Below, one piece after another: positions 23,790-34,620 of a DNA stretch of 64,000 nucleotides. The DNA comes from Metellina segmentata. Taxonomy: Eukaryota > Arthropoda > Arachnida > Araneae > Tetragnathidae. The notes below the pieces were generated by a model that was given only the letters and a program-made list of their open reading frames with translations, had not been told where the DNA came from and ran no database searches. How positions within the stretch are numbered: position 1 is the first letter of the stretch; each line of letters starts with the position of its first letter. The stretch spans positions 71,943,914 through 72,007,913 of the forward strand of contig OX375881.1 in NCBI GenBank assembly GCA_947359465.1, written 5' to 3'. The position numbers and the translations under genes are program-made.

Positions 23790-24524
23790 GTTCAGAGCAC
23801 ACTTCATTTTTATATGGTCGTTTTCAAATGAATTGATGAAATTGTTGAACAAATATATTACATATCTAAAAATGTATTATTAAATACTTTTAAAAAACCT
23901 ATACCAATATGTGAGTGCCGATCGAGTTTTGTTCTTAGCTAATGTAATATTTCATGATGAATATGATGTTTGCATTGACCCTTAACTTGTCAATATCCAA
24001 TCATAATGAATTCACCAATTTATGCAATTTCGTAGGTGCTTTTAAATATTTACGCACACTTAAACTTTTCCCCAAACAAACACAACTCATTGGACGATGT
24101 TCAACTGTTTTCTAATTTCAAAGCAATACTTAGGTTCTCAACATAGACGGATCATTTATTTTAGTGCAGTAATGAATTTAATGAAGCGAACAAGAAGCTA
24201 TGAACAGAAAATACTATTAAGTGAAAATTTGAACAATTTTAAGGAACAAAGAGAAAAACATTTTACTTAAACAGAAACTAATTTTATGAATTAGAGTAAT
24301 AAATTTTATGAATATTTTAAATAGGGATAGAAATAGTTTTATCTTATAGGGATAGAAATATGCATATTATCTAAAACAAAATTTTATACTACAATCTAAA
24401 AATATTTTTTTTAATTAAAAGTTAAGATACGTTCTATCTTTTTGTAAATTTCTTTATATACAGTTCAATAGAAGTAATTATCCTACTTGTATATTTTCGT
24501 CATCTAAACCACTGTTTAAAATTT

Positions 24525-24640
24525 CGAGGGGTTGTCCTTGGATCCTTCCCTTCGGGATTGATTACAGACCGTCGCCAATAGCGCGTTTAATTGCCAATGC
24601 GACATTAATTAACCATCTACTTCTTTCTTGTATATTTTGT
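24525..24640 (+). mobile_element. SINE-A 3' fragment
   Basis: GAGGGGTTGTCCTTGGATCC, TTCCCTTCGGGATTGATTAC, GACCGTCGCCAATAG and AATGCGACATTAATTAACC match the 3' core and tail of SINE-A in plus orientation. Confidence 0.7.
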
Positions 24641-24835
24641 TTCCAAGCGAGTGGTTATCGGCACTAAAATTATTCAACAAAAATGTCCATCCCGATTTTT
24701 TTTAAGGCAATATTTTATAACTACAAATATATTTCATTTTGTCTCAGAGTTTCATAACAGATTTTAAAATAACTTGTAATTTTTACTATATTAACAAATT
24801 TTATAATTAAAAAAAAAAGTTAAATTATTTTTATA

Positions 24836-24895
24836 GGTGGTAGGTATTTTAATTAACGTCGCACTGGAGCAACAAAACGGCCATTGGCGACTAAT
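24836..24895 (-). mobile_element. SINE-A tail fragment
   Basis: GGTGGTAGGTATTTTAATTA followed by ACGTCGCACTGGAGCAAC and GGCCATTGGCGAC is the SINE-A tail in minus orientation. With the plus-oriented fragment at 24.5 kb it forms a tail-to-tail pair about 200 bp apart. Confidence 0.65.
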
Positions 24896-25850
24896 TATAT
24901 AGAAGCAGGAAACCAAAGGAAAACAAATTTAGTAAAATTAAACATTTTTGAAAATTGAATAGTAAAAATTTTTAGTGTTTTGTGGAAAATCAAGTGGAAA
25001 TCGCCTTATCCTTACTGTACGTATTATTAAGTGGTTGTAATTACGAATTAAATTCAAAGTAATGTCCATTTTCATTAAATGATCTTAATTAGTTAACTGG
25101 AAAATCTTGCTTGGAAGAAATATGCTTCTGTTTGTATCAACCTTTATTTGTGCAGTTGTTTTAATTATTGAAAATAGTCATCATTTATTACGTTTCATTT
25201 GAACGTTTAAAACTAAAACCCAGAGTTATAACTGAAAGTTAGAGTTCAAAATTTCTCAAAATATTTTACACTTTTTTACCCTAAATTATAGTTTATATTA
25301 TTTTGTATAAAGGATTAGAAATGCGTCTGAGATTTCTCGAGAGAAATTCTTGTGGGAGAGTGTATTAAAAATTGACAGGGAGCGCCATCTCTTATACATT
25401 TCAGAAACTAAATATACTCATTTGTCTCAGATCCCGCCTAGATAGACCATATCCTGTGTGTATCCAGTGTAAGATCAACACTTCAAAATTTTGCTAAATA
25501 TTTTTTAAATATAGATTTTTATTGCTTAACTTTGTTCTAAAGCAAAATGATTTTGTCTAAAAACATTTGTTAATTGTCAAAATATTATTTCTTTCAATTT
25601 TTCAATGAAATTTCAGTTTATATCTTCTAAATCTACTTTAAAATCTGTAGCTATTAATAGAGAACATAAAGAATAAAGAAGTAAAACAAGACTTCTGATA
25701 CCGTGAAGAAAGTAGGATTGTTTTTCTTTTTCTTATTTACTCTCCACCTCAAATATTCGGTTGGGAATAAATGTATTTCCAGTAAGCTTTACTGTAAAAA
25801 ACTTTCAAGTTTTTTTATACTTTCTCAAGTTGTGTTTTTATTGTACTCTA
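24896..25850. other. AT-rich DNA, no gene seen
   Basis: No recognisable coding region, repeat or RNA gene. Confidence 0.4.
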
Positions 25851-25853
25851 TAA

Positions 25854-26510
25854 CAGTGGTTCCCAAACAGTTTTAATTCATGACGCCCTTAGTGTATCAG
25901 GATATTTCCCGGATCCAAATGCAATCACCAAGCACTTACAATGCTGTGAGTTGGTGTAATTGAGTTACAAAATTAATGAAACACGTTTGCAAAATGTACA
26001 AACAATTTAGGTAAATAATATTAAGCAAGTGCATGTTCAAAGCAGTCACATAATTGAATAGATAATTTATAATTAGTTAGACGAGTGTGGAGTTCATTGT
26101 TAACTTCACATATCAAATCTTGGAATCAAATTTTACACAGACATCCTCATTTCCGCTCTCACATAGATTTCCACACGACACTAATTTTTCATCAGAGCGA
26201 CCTCCAAAAGACCAGCTTGGTACAAATATGTCGTCAAAAATAGAATTTAGATTCGCCAAGCTTTTGACTTAGCAAATTATTCTTTTACAGATTTCCAAAA
26301 GACAAATGATGCCAAATATTGCCTTTCTTGTGTTTTTAAAAGACAACTCAAGAAGATCTTCAACAAAAAGAAATAATTTCGATGGAGCTTTGTAACCGAA
26401 TGAATCAGATAGATAAGTGAATTTACCGATACTATCTTGAAAGTATTTTTCAAACCAATTGATAAGCTATACCCTTCAAAAACTGATTTCAAATCCGTTA
26501 GATACCCTTC
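25854..26510 (-). pseudogene. hAT transposase C-terminal relic with terminal repeat
   Basis: On the minus strand, 26492-26136 reads through several stops. A hAT-like tail region (about 26492-26277) is followed by LFLTTYLYQAGLLEVALMKN and, after a stop, CRVEIYVRAEMRMS. This matches the C-terminal dimerisation block of hAT transposases of the SCAND3/ZBED5 type (FSTTYLCE.GFSAL...KNKYRNRL...DLR..LS). Downstream, 25854-25868 is CAGTGGTTCCCAAAC, the classic terminal sequence of this hAT group. The other end may be the degraded GTTTGGGA near 27119-27126. Most of the transposase is missing. Confidence 0.72.
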
Positions 26511-26569
26511 CTGTCATCGCATATCGATTATACAAATCTAAAGTGGTCCACTGCGTTTTCAACCTATGA

Positions 26570-26740
26570 GCTGTAGGCAGTGCAGTTTCGAGTGTTTCCT
26601 GAGTTTATTACTAGCTTCTATATCAGTAAAACTTTCCTTGTGTGTATGTCCATTACTTGACGCTGTCTTATGTTTGGCGCCTCCAACTTGACCAAATGCA
26701 GCGCTTGTGTCATAAAACCTTAAACCAATCAATCATAAAG
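26570..26740 (+). mobile_element. SINE-B copy with (CAAT)n tail
   Basis: ATATCAGTAAAACTTTCCTT, GTGTGTATGTCCATTACTTG, TTATGTTTGGCGCC and GTGTCATAAAACCTTAAACC, ending in CAATCAATCAT. The CATAAAACC plus CAAT-repeat end is shared with other SINE-B copies here and is a typical non-LTR-mobilised SINE tail. The head (about 26570-26620) is decayed. Confidence 0.68.
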
Positions 26741-27205
26741 GAGTTATTCATAGTAATGTAGAAATATTGTGTTTTATTTTCAGGAACAGACATCAAATGT
26801 GCTCTTAATCCTTTTTTCGCAATAAACTAAAATATATTCATACCAGCTTTACAATCCCATCCCGAGAGTTTTATCTGTCAATTCGTGCCTCTGTGTCCTC
26901 AGCACTTTCGGTGCGTCGGCGAACAACTTTTCTGAGCTTTGTTCGCTTTACGTGCTTGTGTTATATCCTCTTCCCATTTCTCGTCTGACGTTTTGTGTTG
27001 ATTTGAGTATTGAAGGAGTCATGAAACTAATCCAACCTAATCTAAAACTACGTTTACTGTTGTGATTTCAATGAAAATGTTGGAATGATACCAAACACCT
27101 TAATCGCCCAGGGACACGGTTTGGGACTCATTTATCCCCATAACATCATTCGTTTTATCTAGAAACTAGTGAACTTAATGATCAACTTCAAATATAAACA
27201 CACTG

Positions 27206-27530
27206 TACAGACAAAAGTTACCAGACACCTGGATTAGAAACGAAACATAGCATTTATATTTCCCATACATTAGTAAGGTGTTTGTCTACCTTTGACCATA
27301 ATACACGTATTGGCTATTCTAGACATGCTTCTGACAATATTTCGAAACACAGTGCTAGGTATGTGCTTCCATTCAGAACATAATACGGTTGTTAAGAGTA
27401 GCAGACCTTGATCCCAAGCTTCATATTCTGGCTCCAATTCATGCCATAGGGTCTTGATAGGATTCAGATAAGGGCTCTGTACTGACCAGTCCAAAAATGG
27501 TACGGCATTACCTTAAAACCACTAACAGCC
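27206..27530 (-). pseudogene. Tc1-like transposase C-terminal fragment
   Basis: On the minus strand 27494-27270 encodes 74 residues beginning DWSVQSPYLNPIKTLWHELE, which aligns with the DWPAQSPDLNPIENLW block. It continues with CSEWKHIPSTVFRNIVRSM and ends KGRQTPY, matching the conserved C-terminus of Tc1 transposases (EWKQIP...LV.SM...KGG.T.Y). The catalytic Glu of NPIE is Lys here. At 27206-27230 ACTGTACAGACAAAAGTTAC looks like a remnant of a terminal repeat. The catalytic N-terminal two-thirds is missing. Confidence 0.82.
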
Positions 27531-27821
27531 CTTCCTTTGGGGTTTTGGATGCGTTATTTTGAATTGGCGTCCGGTGGCATTTGTCGTTATAGTGTATATG
27601 AGTATTTGTGGGCTTTAAGGGAACAGCGGAACAATGGTAACTGTCAAAACAAATAAATGTTTGCAGTTATTACCTGATTGATATGAAAGTTTCCACTAAA
27701 AAGCTAATGTATAAAAGGTGTCCAAAATATTTTAAGTCATTCAGAAGTTTAGGCATAAAACGTGTCAAAAATTTTGATAAATTTAGTAGAAAAAATTGTA
27801 AAAGTCCCAAGCACATTTTAA

Positions 27822-28548
27822 AGGGGTCCGAGACACAAAAATCGTCAAATTTTGAAATTTTTTAAAAATTATTAAAAAAAATTCTCCGTGTTTTTCTGCT
27901 TAAAATGACATCTAAATCATGTTTCTGTCTTCATTAAAACTAGAAATATAACAATTTTTTTGGTGCGTTGTTTTGAAAATCTAACACTCTTGACAGGTGT
28001 TGTCATGGCTACAACATCTGTCTATACAACTTTTAATACGTTTTTTTCCATGATACATTTTTTCAAGATTTCCTGTATTCAAATTGCTATAAGTCGAAAA
28101 CCGATAAAGTTTAAGGGTTGAAATTTGGAATATATCTTTTTCAAACATTATACTTTAATTTTGATTCAGCAAATTTAAAACAAATATTTACTTTAAAAAA
28201 TATGATTTTTTTTTAAAGTACCTTAACATTTTCAAAATTTTTCATTCAAATATTTTTATTTTTTATTAAACTAATATTTTTTAAATTGCTGAATCGAAAT
28301 TAAATTTTATAAATTTGTGAATAATTTACTGCAAGAATTTTGAAAATTGATCAAGAATATTTTGAGTCTTAGCAATTTAAAATGACCCCTCTTTTTTTCA
28401 AAAAATTTAAATTTAAAATTTTTAAAAAACTTTTGGAAAAATTTTGTGTTGTGATTTTGCTTATTAGTTAGATGGGTAATCAGTACAAAAAAATTCTAAA
28501 TTGTAAATTTATTAATAAAAAATTTTTTTCAATGTGTCCCGGACCCCC
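27822..28548. mobile_element. TTAA-flanked MITE, 727 bp
   Basis: The left end AGGGGTCCGAGACACA is the near-exact complement of the right end GTGTCCCGGACCCCC, and both are flanked directly by TTAA (27818-27821 and 28549-28552). The interior is extremely AT-rich and contains diverged inverted segments (GATTCAGCAAATTTAAA near 28162 against AATTGCTGAATC near 28285). There is no open frame of note. TTAA target and short TIR fit a piggyBac-like or similar TTAA-using non-autonomous element; the family is inferred. Confidence 0.78.
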
Positions 28549-28679
28549 TTAACTGTCCATGATGTTGTCAAAATTTTAATTCACATAGGTTTTTTCAGAT
28601 GAATCAAATCTATTCCATTTGACAAGTATAGGTCAATTGTAAAGCATAAAGCATTTTATACTAGTATAAAATCTAAAGT

Positions 28680-28806
28680 ATTGGTTCCAGCTCAGGTGTT
28701 GGCTTCATCATGATACAAAATTCCGAGGTGCTATTCTCAGAATTTTTTCCCTTCGGGGTTGATACCAACTATCGCCGATTTGTTGCTTCAGTGCGACGTA
28801 AATCCA
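28680..28806 (+). mobile_element. SINE-A 3' fragment
   Basis: GTTCCAGCTCAGGTGTTGGC, AAATTCCGAGGTGCTATTCT, TTCCCTTCGGGGTTGATACC, ATCGCCGATTTGTTGC and AGTGCGACGTAAATC match the SINE-A core and tail. It abuts the left end of the long-TIR element. Confidence 0.68.
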
Positions 28807-28809
28807 ATT

Positions 28810-29130
28810 TAGCCCAGTCAAATTACACATGGTTTCTTACAAAAGGTCGAGTTAACGAGTTTCGGATGTGTTGTAGGGACCAAGACCACTAGTAAAAAAC
28901 CAAGTTTTCGAAAAGAAAGCCCTGTGCTAGTAGAGTTACATTGAAAAAAGTAGAAATTTTCGGACTTTTTTCGTTTTTTGCTCAATATCTCTGTTTCTAT
29001 GCATCTGACAGAAAAGTAAGTACAAATATTGTAGAACATAAAATTTGCTACAACTTTTGCAGTTATGTTTTTTTCTACGGTCTATAGTTATTGAACTACA
29101 GAGCAGTAAAAGTGTGATAATTTTTGGAAA
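28810..29130 (+). repeat. Left terminal inverted repeat of the 2.4-kb element
   Basis: Pairs with 30853-31191 in reverse complement. It contains two overlapping minus-strand open frames (28818-29039 and 28936-29148) that are not conserved as protein in the other arm, so the arm is probably non-coding. Confidence 0.75.
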
Positions 29131-29449
29131 ATTACAAAATACGCACATATCGCAGAAATATTAATGTAGAATGTTATTAAATATAGATGATAGATGCTAT
29201 AAATTTTTTATACATTAATTAAACATTAAATGTAATTAAATAAAAAAGTAAACACAAGTTTCAAAAGTAGGTAAATAAAAATACAATCAAATAAGAAATG
29301 TTATTACATAATATTTATTACATGTTAATATGCTATACATTATTTATTTAATTATTAACTCATACATTATTTATTGTATTTACTTAATTATTAACTTTAT
29401 ATACATTATTTATTCACATTATTATTAATTTATTTTACAATAACTAAAC

Positions 29450-29898
29450 GAGCCGCGGTAGCTCAGTCAGTAGAGCGTCGGGCTCGCATCAGAAGGGTTG
29501 TGGGTTCTGTCCTCGGCGGAGCCTACAATTCTGATGATTGCGAGATCGGCGCTTCGACCTGGCTAAAGACCGTCGTGTTCACTAATGGTGACTGGGGCAC
29601 GTTAAATAGGTCGTGGTCACAATGTCCCCCATGTTCCCATACCAAATCAATACCTCTGGGGGTACCTGATCAGGGGGTTATCGGCCTCTGATTGGGATCT
29701 AAATTACGATATGTGTGAGTGAATGGATGTATGAAAGGAGCCTTCCTGTAAAACGGATGTGTCATGTATGTCGAGCAAAGTCGGACTTCCTCCCAATGGG
29801 GCTCAATAACATGGAAGGCGCACACCCCTCGCCTCTTGCCGTCTTCGACGGGCCTGGCACTCCTCTGGTCTGCCAGTGTAGGCATGAGGAACAACAAC
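29450..29898 (+). mobile_element. Full-length tRNA-derived SINE (SINE-C) with 13-bp TSD
   Basis: A perfect direct repeat, ACAATAACTAAAC, flanks the element at 29437-29449 and 29899-29911. The 5' part is tRNA-like: GAGCCGCGGTAGCTCAGTCA, an A box at 29459-29470 and a B box GGTTCTGTCCT at 29503-29513, giving an acceptor-like CCGCGG start. A tRNA-unrelated body of about 380 bp follows and ends in a short AAC repeat (GAACAACAAC). The intact TSD shows target-primed insertion into the older long-TIR element. The open frames here are incidental. Confidence 0.92.
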
Positions 29899-29964
29899 AC
29901 AATAACTAAACACTAAATATTACTATATTGTCAAAGTGAAAACAAGATTGTTTTAAAATTTAGC

Positions 29965-30635
29965 TCACTTTGATGGGCCTGCTATTGAATGTTCCTCTTC
30001 GTCACTCATTATGTTGACTGTAATGGGAATGTGCGGATGATTGGTGGCAAGCTCCTTAATTTGCTCAAGAACATCCAGAGCCTCATCTTCATCTATGTCG
30101 CTGTCTTTCAAATCAGGAATAGGTGCGTTTTGGCATGATTGGCCAAGACAGAAAGTGCAAAGGCTTGTACCCTTCAGGCCTGCTTTGTGACAGTTGCAAG
30201 CCCCATGGCACTTTTTCTTGCAGCGACATGATATACATTTCAGTGAGGACTGAGGTGCAGGATCCTTACTTGGATCCTGCACCTCAGGATCCTTCAGGAG
30301 CTTGAATTGGTGCGAGCTCTTGATCTGTATGCATCCAACCCCAGTCTGTACGTTGTCTTTCGAAACCCAACCACTTATGGACTGTACGGCATGTCCGAAA
30401 GGCATGGTATCTGGCAGCGTCTTGTGTCGGTGGCAGTCGTGTAAGATTTAATTTCTGGGTCTTTGCAGCAGCCTTGGTAAAATGCAGGTAACGGAGGCAA
30501 TCTAAATTTTCTGTGTTCATGTCACCCCCATGTAAAATGACGAGGTACATCTCTCCTGCGTTGGCTATATCTTAGGCTGCTACGTCTAATAAGATTATGT
30601 CTGCACAACACTGCACAGTGGAACGACGCATACGT
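29965..30635 (-). pseudogene. CXC-type cysteine-rich protein relic
   Basis: Minus-strand reading from about 30635: AAQKSTKTAERMRRS, an in-frame stop, then NTENLDCLRYLHFTKAAAK, LTRLPPTQDAARYHAFRTC and TDWGWMHTDQELAPIQ. A frameshift near 30250-30290 follows, then SLKCISCRCKKKCHGACNCH, KAGLKGTSLCTFC and GQSCQNAP, ending with an acidic tail (DSDIDEDEAL). The LPPT...A, WGW and C.C...C...C.C.KAG.KC...C..C.G.SC order is that of uncharacterised arthropod proteins found in many transposon-like copies, with a Tesmin/TSO1-like CXC cysteine pattern. That family link is from memory. At least one stop and one frameshift make it a pseudogene. Confidence 0.68.
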
Positions 30636-30852
30636 TCTGCAGTCTTAGTACTTTTTTGGGCTGCATCGACATTTTACAATATCAGATTTGTACTCTTTAG
30701 TAAGCATAGCTACACATTTTTCGTATCTTACAACAATTAGTGCATCTATCATTTGTACCGAATAATGATAGAAAACATTGCTCAGTAAATGTAATCAATT
30801 TATTTAAAGAAGTTTTAGCAAAACCGGATGTTATGGGAACCTTTTCCAGATT

Positions 30853-31191
30853 TTGCAATACTCATCACACTTTCACGGCCTTGTAGTTCAATAACTATAG
30901 ACCGTAGAAGAAAAAAAACACAAATACAAAAGTTGTTTCAAATTTTATGTTTTACAATATTGGTATTTACTACTTTGCTGTCCAACGCATAGAAACAGAT
31001 ATGTAGCAAAAACTGAAAAAAGTCTGAAATTTTCTACCTTTCTTTTCAATACAACTGCTAGCACAGGGCTTTCGTTTTCGCAAATTTAGTGTTTTACTAG
31101 TGGCCTTGATCCCCCACAACATATCCAAAAATAAGAAATACTCGACCTTTTGCCAGAAAACACACATTTTTGGTACATATTAAATGGGCTA
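30853..31191 (-). repeat. Right terminal inverted repeat of the 2.4-kb element
   Basis: Reverse-complement partner of 28810-29130. The outermost bases are TGGGCTA (31185-31191) against TAGCCCA (28810-28816). Confidence 0.75.
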
Positions 31192-33170
31192 ATTATCTAC
31201 CTCAAATTATTTTATGCACGATGAAAGAATGTCACTTAAATTTTAAAGCTAAGGTGGTATCATTTAAAGCAACAATATCACCGAATCTTTTCTTGTTTCA
31301 GCTTTGAATGACAGTTATAGTCATGATGCAATTTTCAAATACTGAGCTTGACATAGTTCATTTGTTACATAATTTATATCCAAAGCGAGCTTTGTATAAT
31401 TCTTTCAGTGAAATTTCGATTTCAGAACCAAACATTCATCAGTCGTACGAAGTGCAAACAATTCTTGCACGTAACCAACGGTATTGTTTTCAGTTTTATT
31501 TAATCGCAAGGTTGGGGCCTCGAATATATTTATCGGGAGTATTCATTGTGTTTAGATATGAATTCTGAGCTTTTATAACAAGTGAACAAATAAATAAAAA
31601 TAAAAGCAAATATTGAAATATTTTCTAAAATTCATTTTGAATGTTGGATTACAATTCAATGCCCGTGTTTTGTTACATTTCATAGGACATTGCACGTTTA
31701 ACATTAAATGATTGCGAGCTTGAAAACTAAACAAAAAGAAAAGAATCATAAATACAGTTCAATAAATGCAGAGTTAGTCAAATTGTGATTAAATAGCTCT
31801 TGTTTCACATCCTTAATTCTGCTTCAAACATTTTCTAGTAATAAAATATGCAATGTGTTGTAAAATGATTTAAATTTAAAATTTTTACTTACTCTTTTAG
31901 TTACTTAGTCTATCAATTGTTTATTGTATGTTAAAATGTAATTGTATTGTTATTTATTTTACGACTCTCTCAACAATAAACTTCTGCTACATTTTTATTA
32001 TTAAATTTCGTTTACATTAAACTTCGTGTAAATACAACTAACAAAAACAATAAATGTGAAGACATTATGGTAAATGACTCTCAAATTTTATGTGCAGCAT
32101 TAATACCAATACATATTGAATTCTCAGATGATTGAAGAATAAAAGTTCAAAATATTACCCCCACTATAAAAACGAAATTCCTAAATATGGCTTTTTGAAA
32201 AATAAACTTCAAAACTTCAAAATTTCACTTGCTAAAATGTTGAAAACAAATACGAAATATATGATGCTAAAAGTGTTTAACATGCATCAGCATATTATTT
32301 TACAAACTTGTCAGTTATATAGTACTGTCTTAATATGTTTAACACATTTTTGTCGTCACCCTTACAGACTTGAAAAGCTTTATCATTGTAAACCCAAAAG
32401 AAAAGATTCACATCTTTTTAAACTTATGAAACAAACTTTATACTAATGCTTGAAGGGAACACGGTGTAACACTTCCGATTTCACCCGGAAACCTTTAAAA
32501 ATAGGCAATATCACGATAAAATGACAAAATTAAAGCGCCCAATGATTTAATTAAGTAATGAAATCCAGTGAGCTCGGAGGGCTCTAACCTTTCAACTGAT
32601 TTTCCATACGTCATAATCTGTATATATTTCACTATGTAGGCGCATGCGTCGTACAACAATCGCTGCCATTTGTAAGTTGTCGAATGACTACGGATATAAA
32701 CAATATAAGAACGGTATATAAGATAATAACGGTATATAACAATATAAGATATAAACAAAATAAGAACGTCACGGAAGTCATTCGCCACTTTGGCCGCTTA
32801 GTCCAAATACGCTTGATTTGAGTTATGGAGCTGCATAATAATGCTACAATTACATGGATGGACTCGCCGCTCTAATGAAATTCTTCAGCTGCCTGATTAC
32901 AGAAACTATAAGAAATCTGGAGGATATAAATCAGTACATAAAAGAAAATTTGAGCCAAAATAGGTTTTGCTTTAAAAAAATATTGCTTTTCAACAAGCGA
33001 ATGGAATGAAATTGAGGCAGACGTTCAAAATCTAATCTTGGTGACAAGACTGAGGTTTGGTTTTTGCCATTTTCATTGGAAAGAGGAATTGGTATCAGTG
33101 GAAACAAGTTCTGTTATATATTTTTGAGTAATTTTATTTGATTAAAAGGTATGCACTTGTTGAATCTGGT
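31192..33170. other. AT-rich DNA, no gene seen
   Basis: Open frames of 86 residues (31308-31568), 104 residues (32132-32446) and 97 residues (minus, 32495-32788) have no recognisable domain. A short ATAAGA/GGTATATA-rich imperfect repeat lies at about 32696-32765. No exon structure can be supported. Confidence 0.4.
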
Positions 33171-33176
33171 GCTATA

Positions 33177-34081
33177 TCTCTTCTATTATAAAAGGAAGTC
33201 TTTTTCTGTGTCTCTGTGTACAGTATCTACTTACAATATTGAAATTTGGCGCATAAGTAGTCCGAATTTTTTACGATTTTTGTATGGCACCCGAAATTTT
33301 AAATTCAATCTAGAACATTTTAAAATTAACTTATTAGTTTTTTTCACCATTCGTCCTTCTCTTCGGAATGTGACCTTACCCGTAACTCAAAAAAAAAAGC
33401 AAGCAGATTTTGCGATTTTCGACCGCTGACGACACAAGCGCTTTTCGTCCTGAATCACGACAATTTTTCCGATTCTAGCGTGTGTTGATTTACGTTGTTG
33501 ATCAGTTTGACTTTCTTGCAGCGATTTCAACTTTTTCACGGGCAAAGATTATTTGAGGTTTTCTATCTTCGCGATCGATAAAGATAGAGTGAAAATTTCA
33601 ACGGATTTAAAATCTGCGGAACTCATTCATAAAATAATTGTTTTATCTTTTTAATGCTTTCTGTAACAGTAAGATTTAATTTTTCCAGCTCGACTTTTAA
33701 ATTTGGATCTAAAATATTTTTTAACTAATTTATTTCCATCACGGCGGTTGTCTGTGGTGTTGGTTTGCGAAGCAAACCAAATAGGAATGCGTTACAATTA
33801 CCAGGGTCGGCGAGCTTTAGCGAGCTGTGGTCACACCTGACCCCACGAAAAGATCTGTCACGGGCAACGCCGTGCTGGCCACGCAGACACCTCATTATAA
33901 GACGTAGGTATGTATTTGAATTTACGTCACACTCGCGGGGAGCCAACTTCAAAGTACAACTTGAACGACTCGCATGGAAGAAAGCTGTGTCTCATAAGAG
34001 AGCCGCGACATACAGAAGGGAAACTTCTGCAAAAGTTACTATTTTAAAGGGATTTATCATAGCCCATTAGTGCTAATCCTA
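33177..34081 (+). mobile_element. Possible non-autonomous Helitron-like sequence
   Basis: Starts TCTCTTCTATTATAAAAGGA after an A, resembling the TC-initial 5' ends of many Helitrons. A GC-rich hairpin GGTTTGCGAAGCAAACC lies at 33764-33780, a second stem region CGGCGAGCTTTAGCGAGC at about 33809, and a hairpin CAGAAGGGAAACTTCTG near 34012. A CTAGT occurs at 34078-34082 but is too far from a hairpin for a textbook 3' end. No Rep/helicase sequence is present. The ends, and the Helitron assignment, are tentative. Confidence 0.3.
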
Positions 34082-34109
34082 GTAACTTGAAAGTTGTAGA
34101 CTTACATTC

Positions 34110-34345
34110 TGTTTCTGTAACTTATCCTGGTTGCATTTCTCCCCTCTCTTTTGTCTCAGAAAATCTTTAATTCTGTCCATGTGCTCATTACTTGGCATGG
34201 TCTGTCTTGCGTTTTTTGCCTGTGTGTTATTGTGTTATAGTCTGTCTGATCCGGATCTTTCAATTGGGGATTGATTCCGGACCCTCATCAATAGCCTGTT
34301 ATGTTGCCCCAGAAAGACGCTAATTAAAATGCCTACCTACCTACC
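34110..34345 (+). mobile_element. SINE-B fragment joined to SINE-A tail
   Basis: 34150-34235 contains TCTGTCCATGTGCTCATTAC, TTGGCATGG and TCTTGCG, a decayed SINE-B. 34250-34345 contains CCGGATCTTTCAATTGGGGA, TTGATTCCGGACC, CAATAGCCTGTTATGTTGCC and a tail AAATGCCTACCTACCTACC, the SINE-A 3' end in plus orientation. Confidence 0.62.
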
Positions 34346-34390
34346 AAACATGAACCTTGTGACATCAAACTCGATTAACCAACATTAAAC

Positions 34391-34620
34391 CACCTGGTGG
34401 TCGTTGTGACACGGTTCATCGTCATTATCAAAACCATGTGCAGATCTTGACGTACGAGATATCTCGTTATCATAAGAAGGGGCATTAGAAGAAAACTGAC
34501 CAGATCTTGATCTCGTCATTATCGAAAAATCGGTAATATCCTGATGACGATAAATCTCTTCATTTGTAACATTTGTCAGATCTTGATGGACGAGATATCT
34601 CGTCGAAACCACTTGGAAGG
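34391..34620. mobile_element. MITE-G short copy (GATC-rich foldback element)
   Basis: The left end CCACCTGGTGGTCGTTGTGA and right end ATCTCGTCGAAACCACTTGG are diverged inverted repeats carrying the GTGGTT and GACGAGATATCTCGTC motifs. Inside are two or three units with CAGATCTTGATCTCGTCATT and AGAAAACTGACCAGATC. The same architecture recurs at 38661-38872 and 54921-55882, with a shorter relative at 47862-47930. No gene. Confidence 0.7.

Larger units (their letters stand above)
28810..31191. mobile_element. 2.4-kb element with about 320-bp terminal inverted repeats
   Basis: 28810-29130 and 30853-31191 are diverged inverted repeats. From the outside in, both arms share TAGCCCA, CAAAAGGTCGAGT, GATATGTTGT or GGATGTGTTG, GACCACTAGTAAAA, GAAAGCCCTGTGCTAG, GACTTTTTTC, TCTGTTTCTATGC, AATATTGTA, ACATAAAATTTG, TACGGTCTATAGTTATTG, ACTAC and AAAGTGTGAT. 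Inside lie a decayed cysteine-rich gene (minus strand, about 30635-29965) and a SINE (29450-29898). The ends are flanked by AATT-like bases. Terminal identity is clearly below 100%, so the element is old. The transposon class is not assigned. Confidence 0.75.

Noticed and set aside
29450..29525. Functional tRNA gene
   Set aside because: The tRNA-like part is the head of a 449-bp element bounded by a 13-bp TSD.
29500..29909. Overlapping frames of 63-76 residues as small genes
   Set aside because: All lie inside the SINE body and are not expected to be translated.
28810..31191. Polinton/Maverick element, because of the long TIRs
   Set aside because: No polymerase, integrase, ATPase or capsid gene is present, and the size is far too small.
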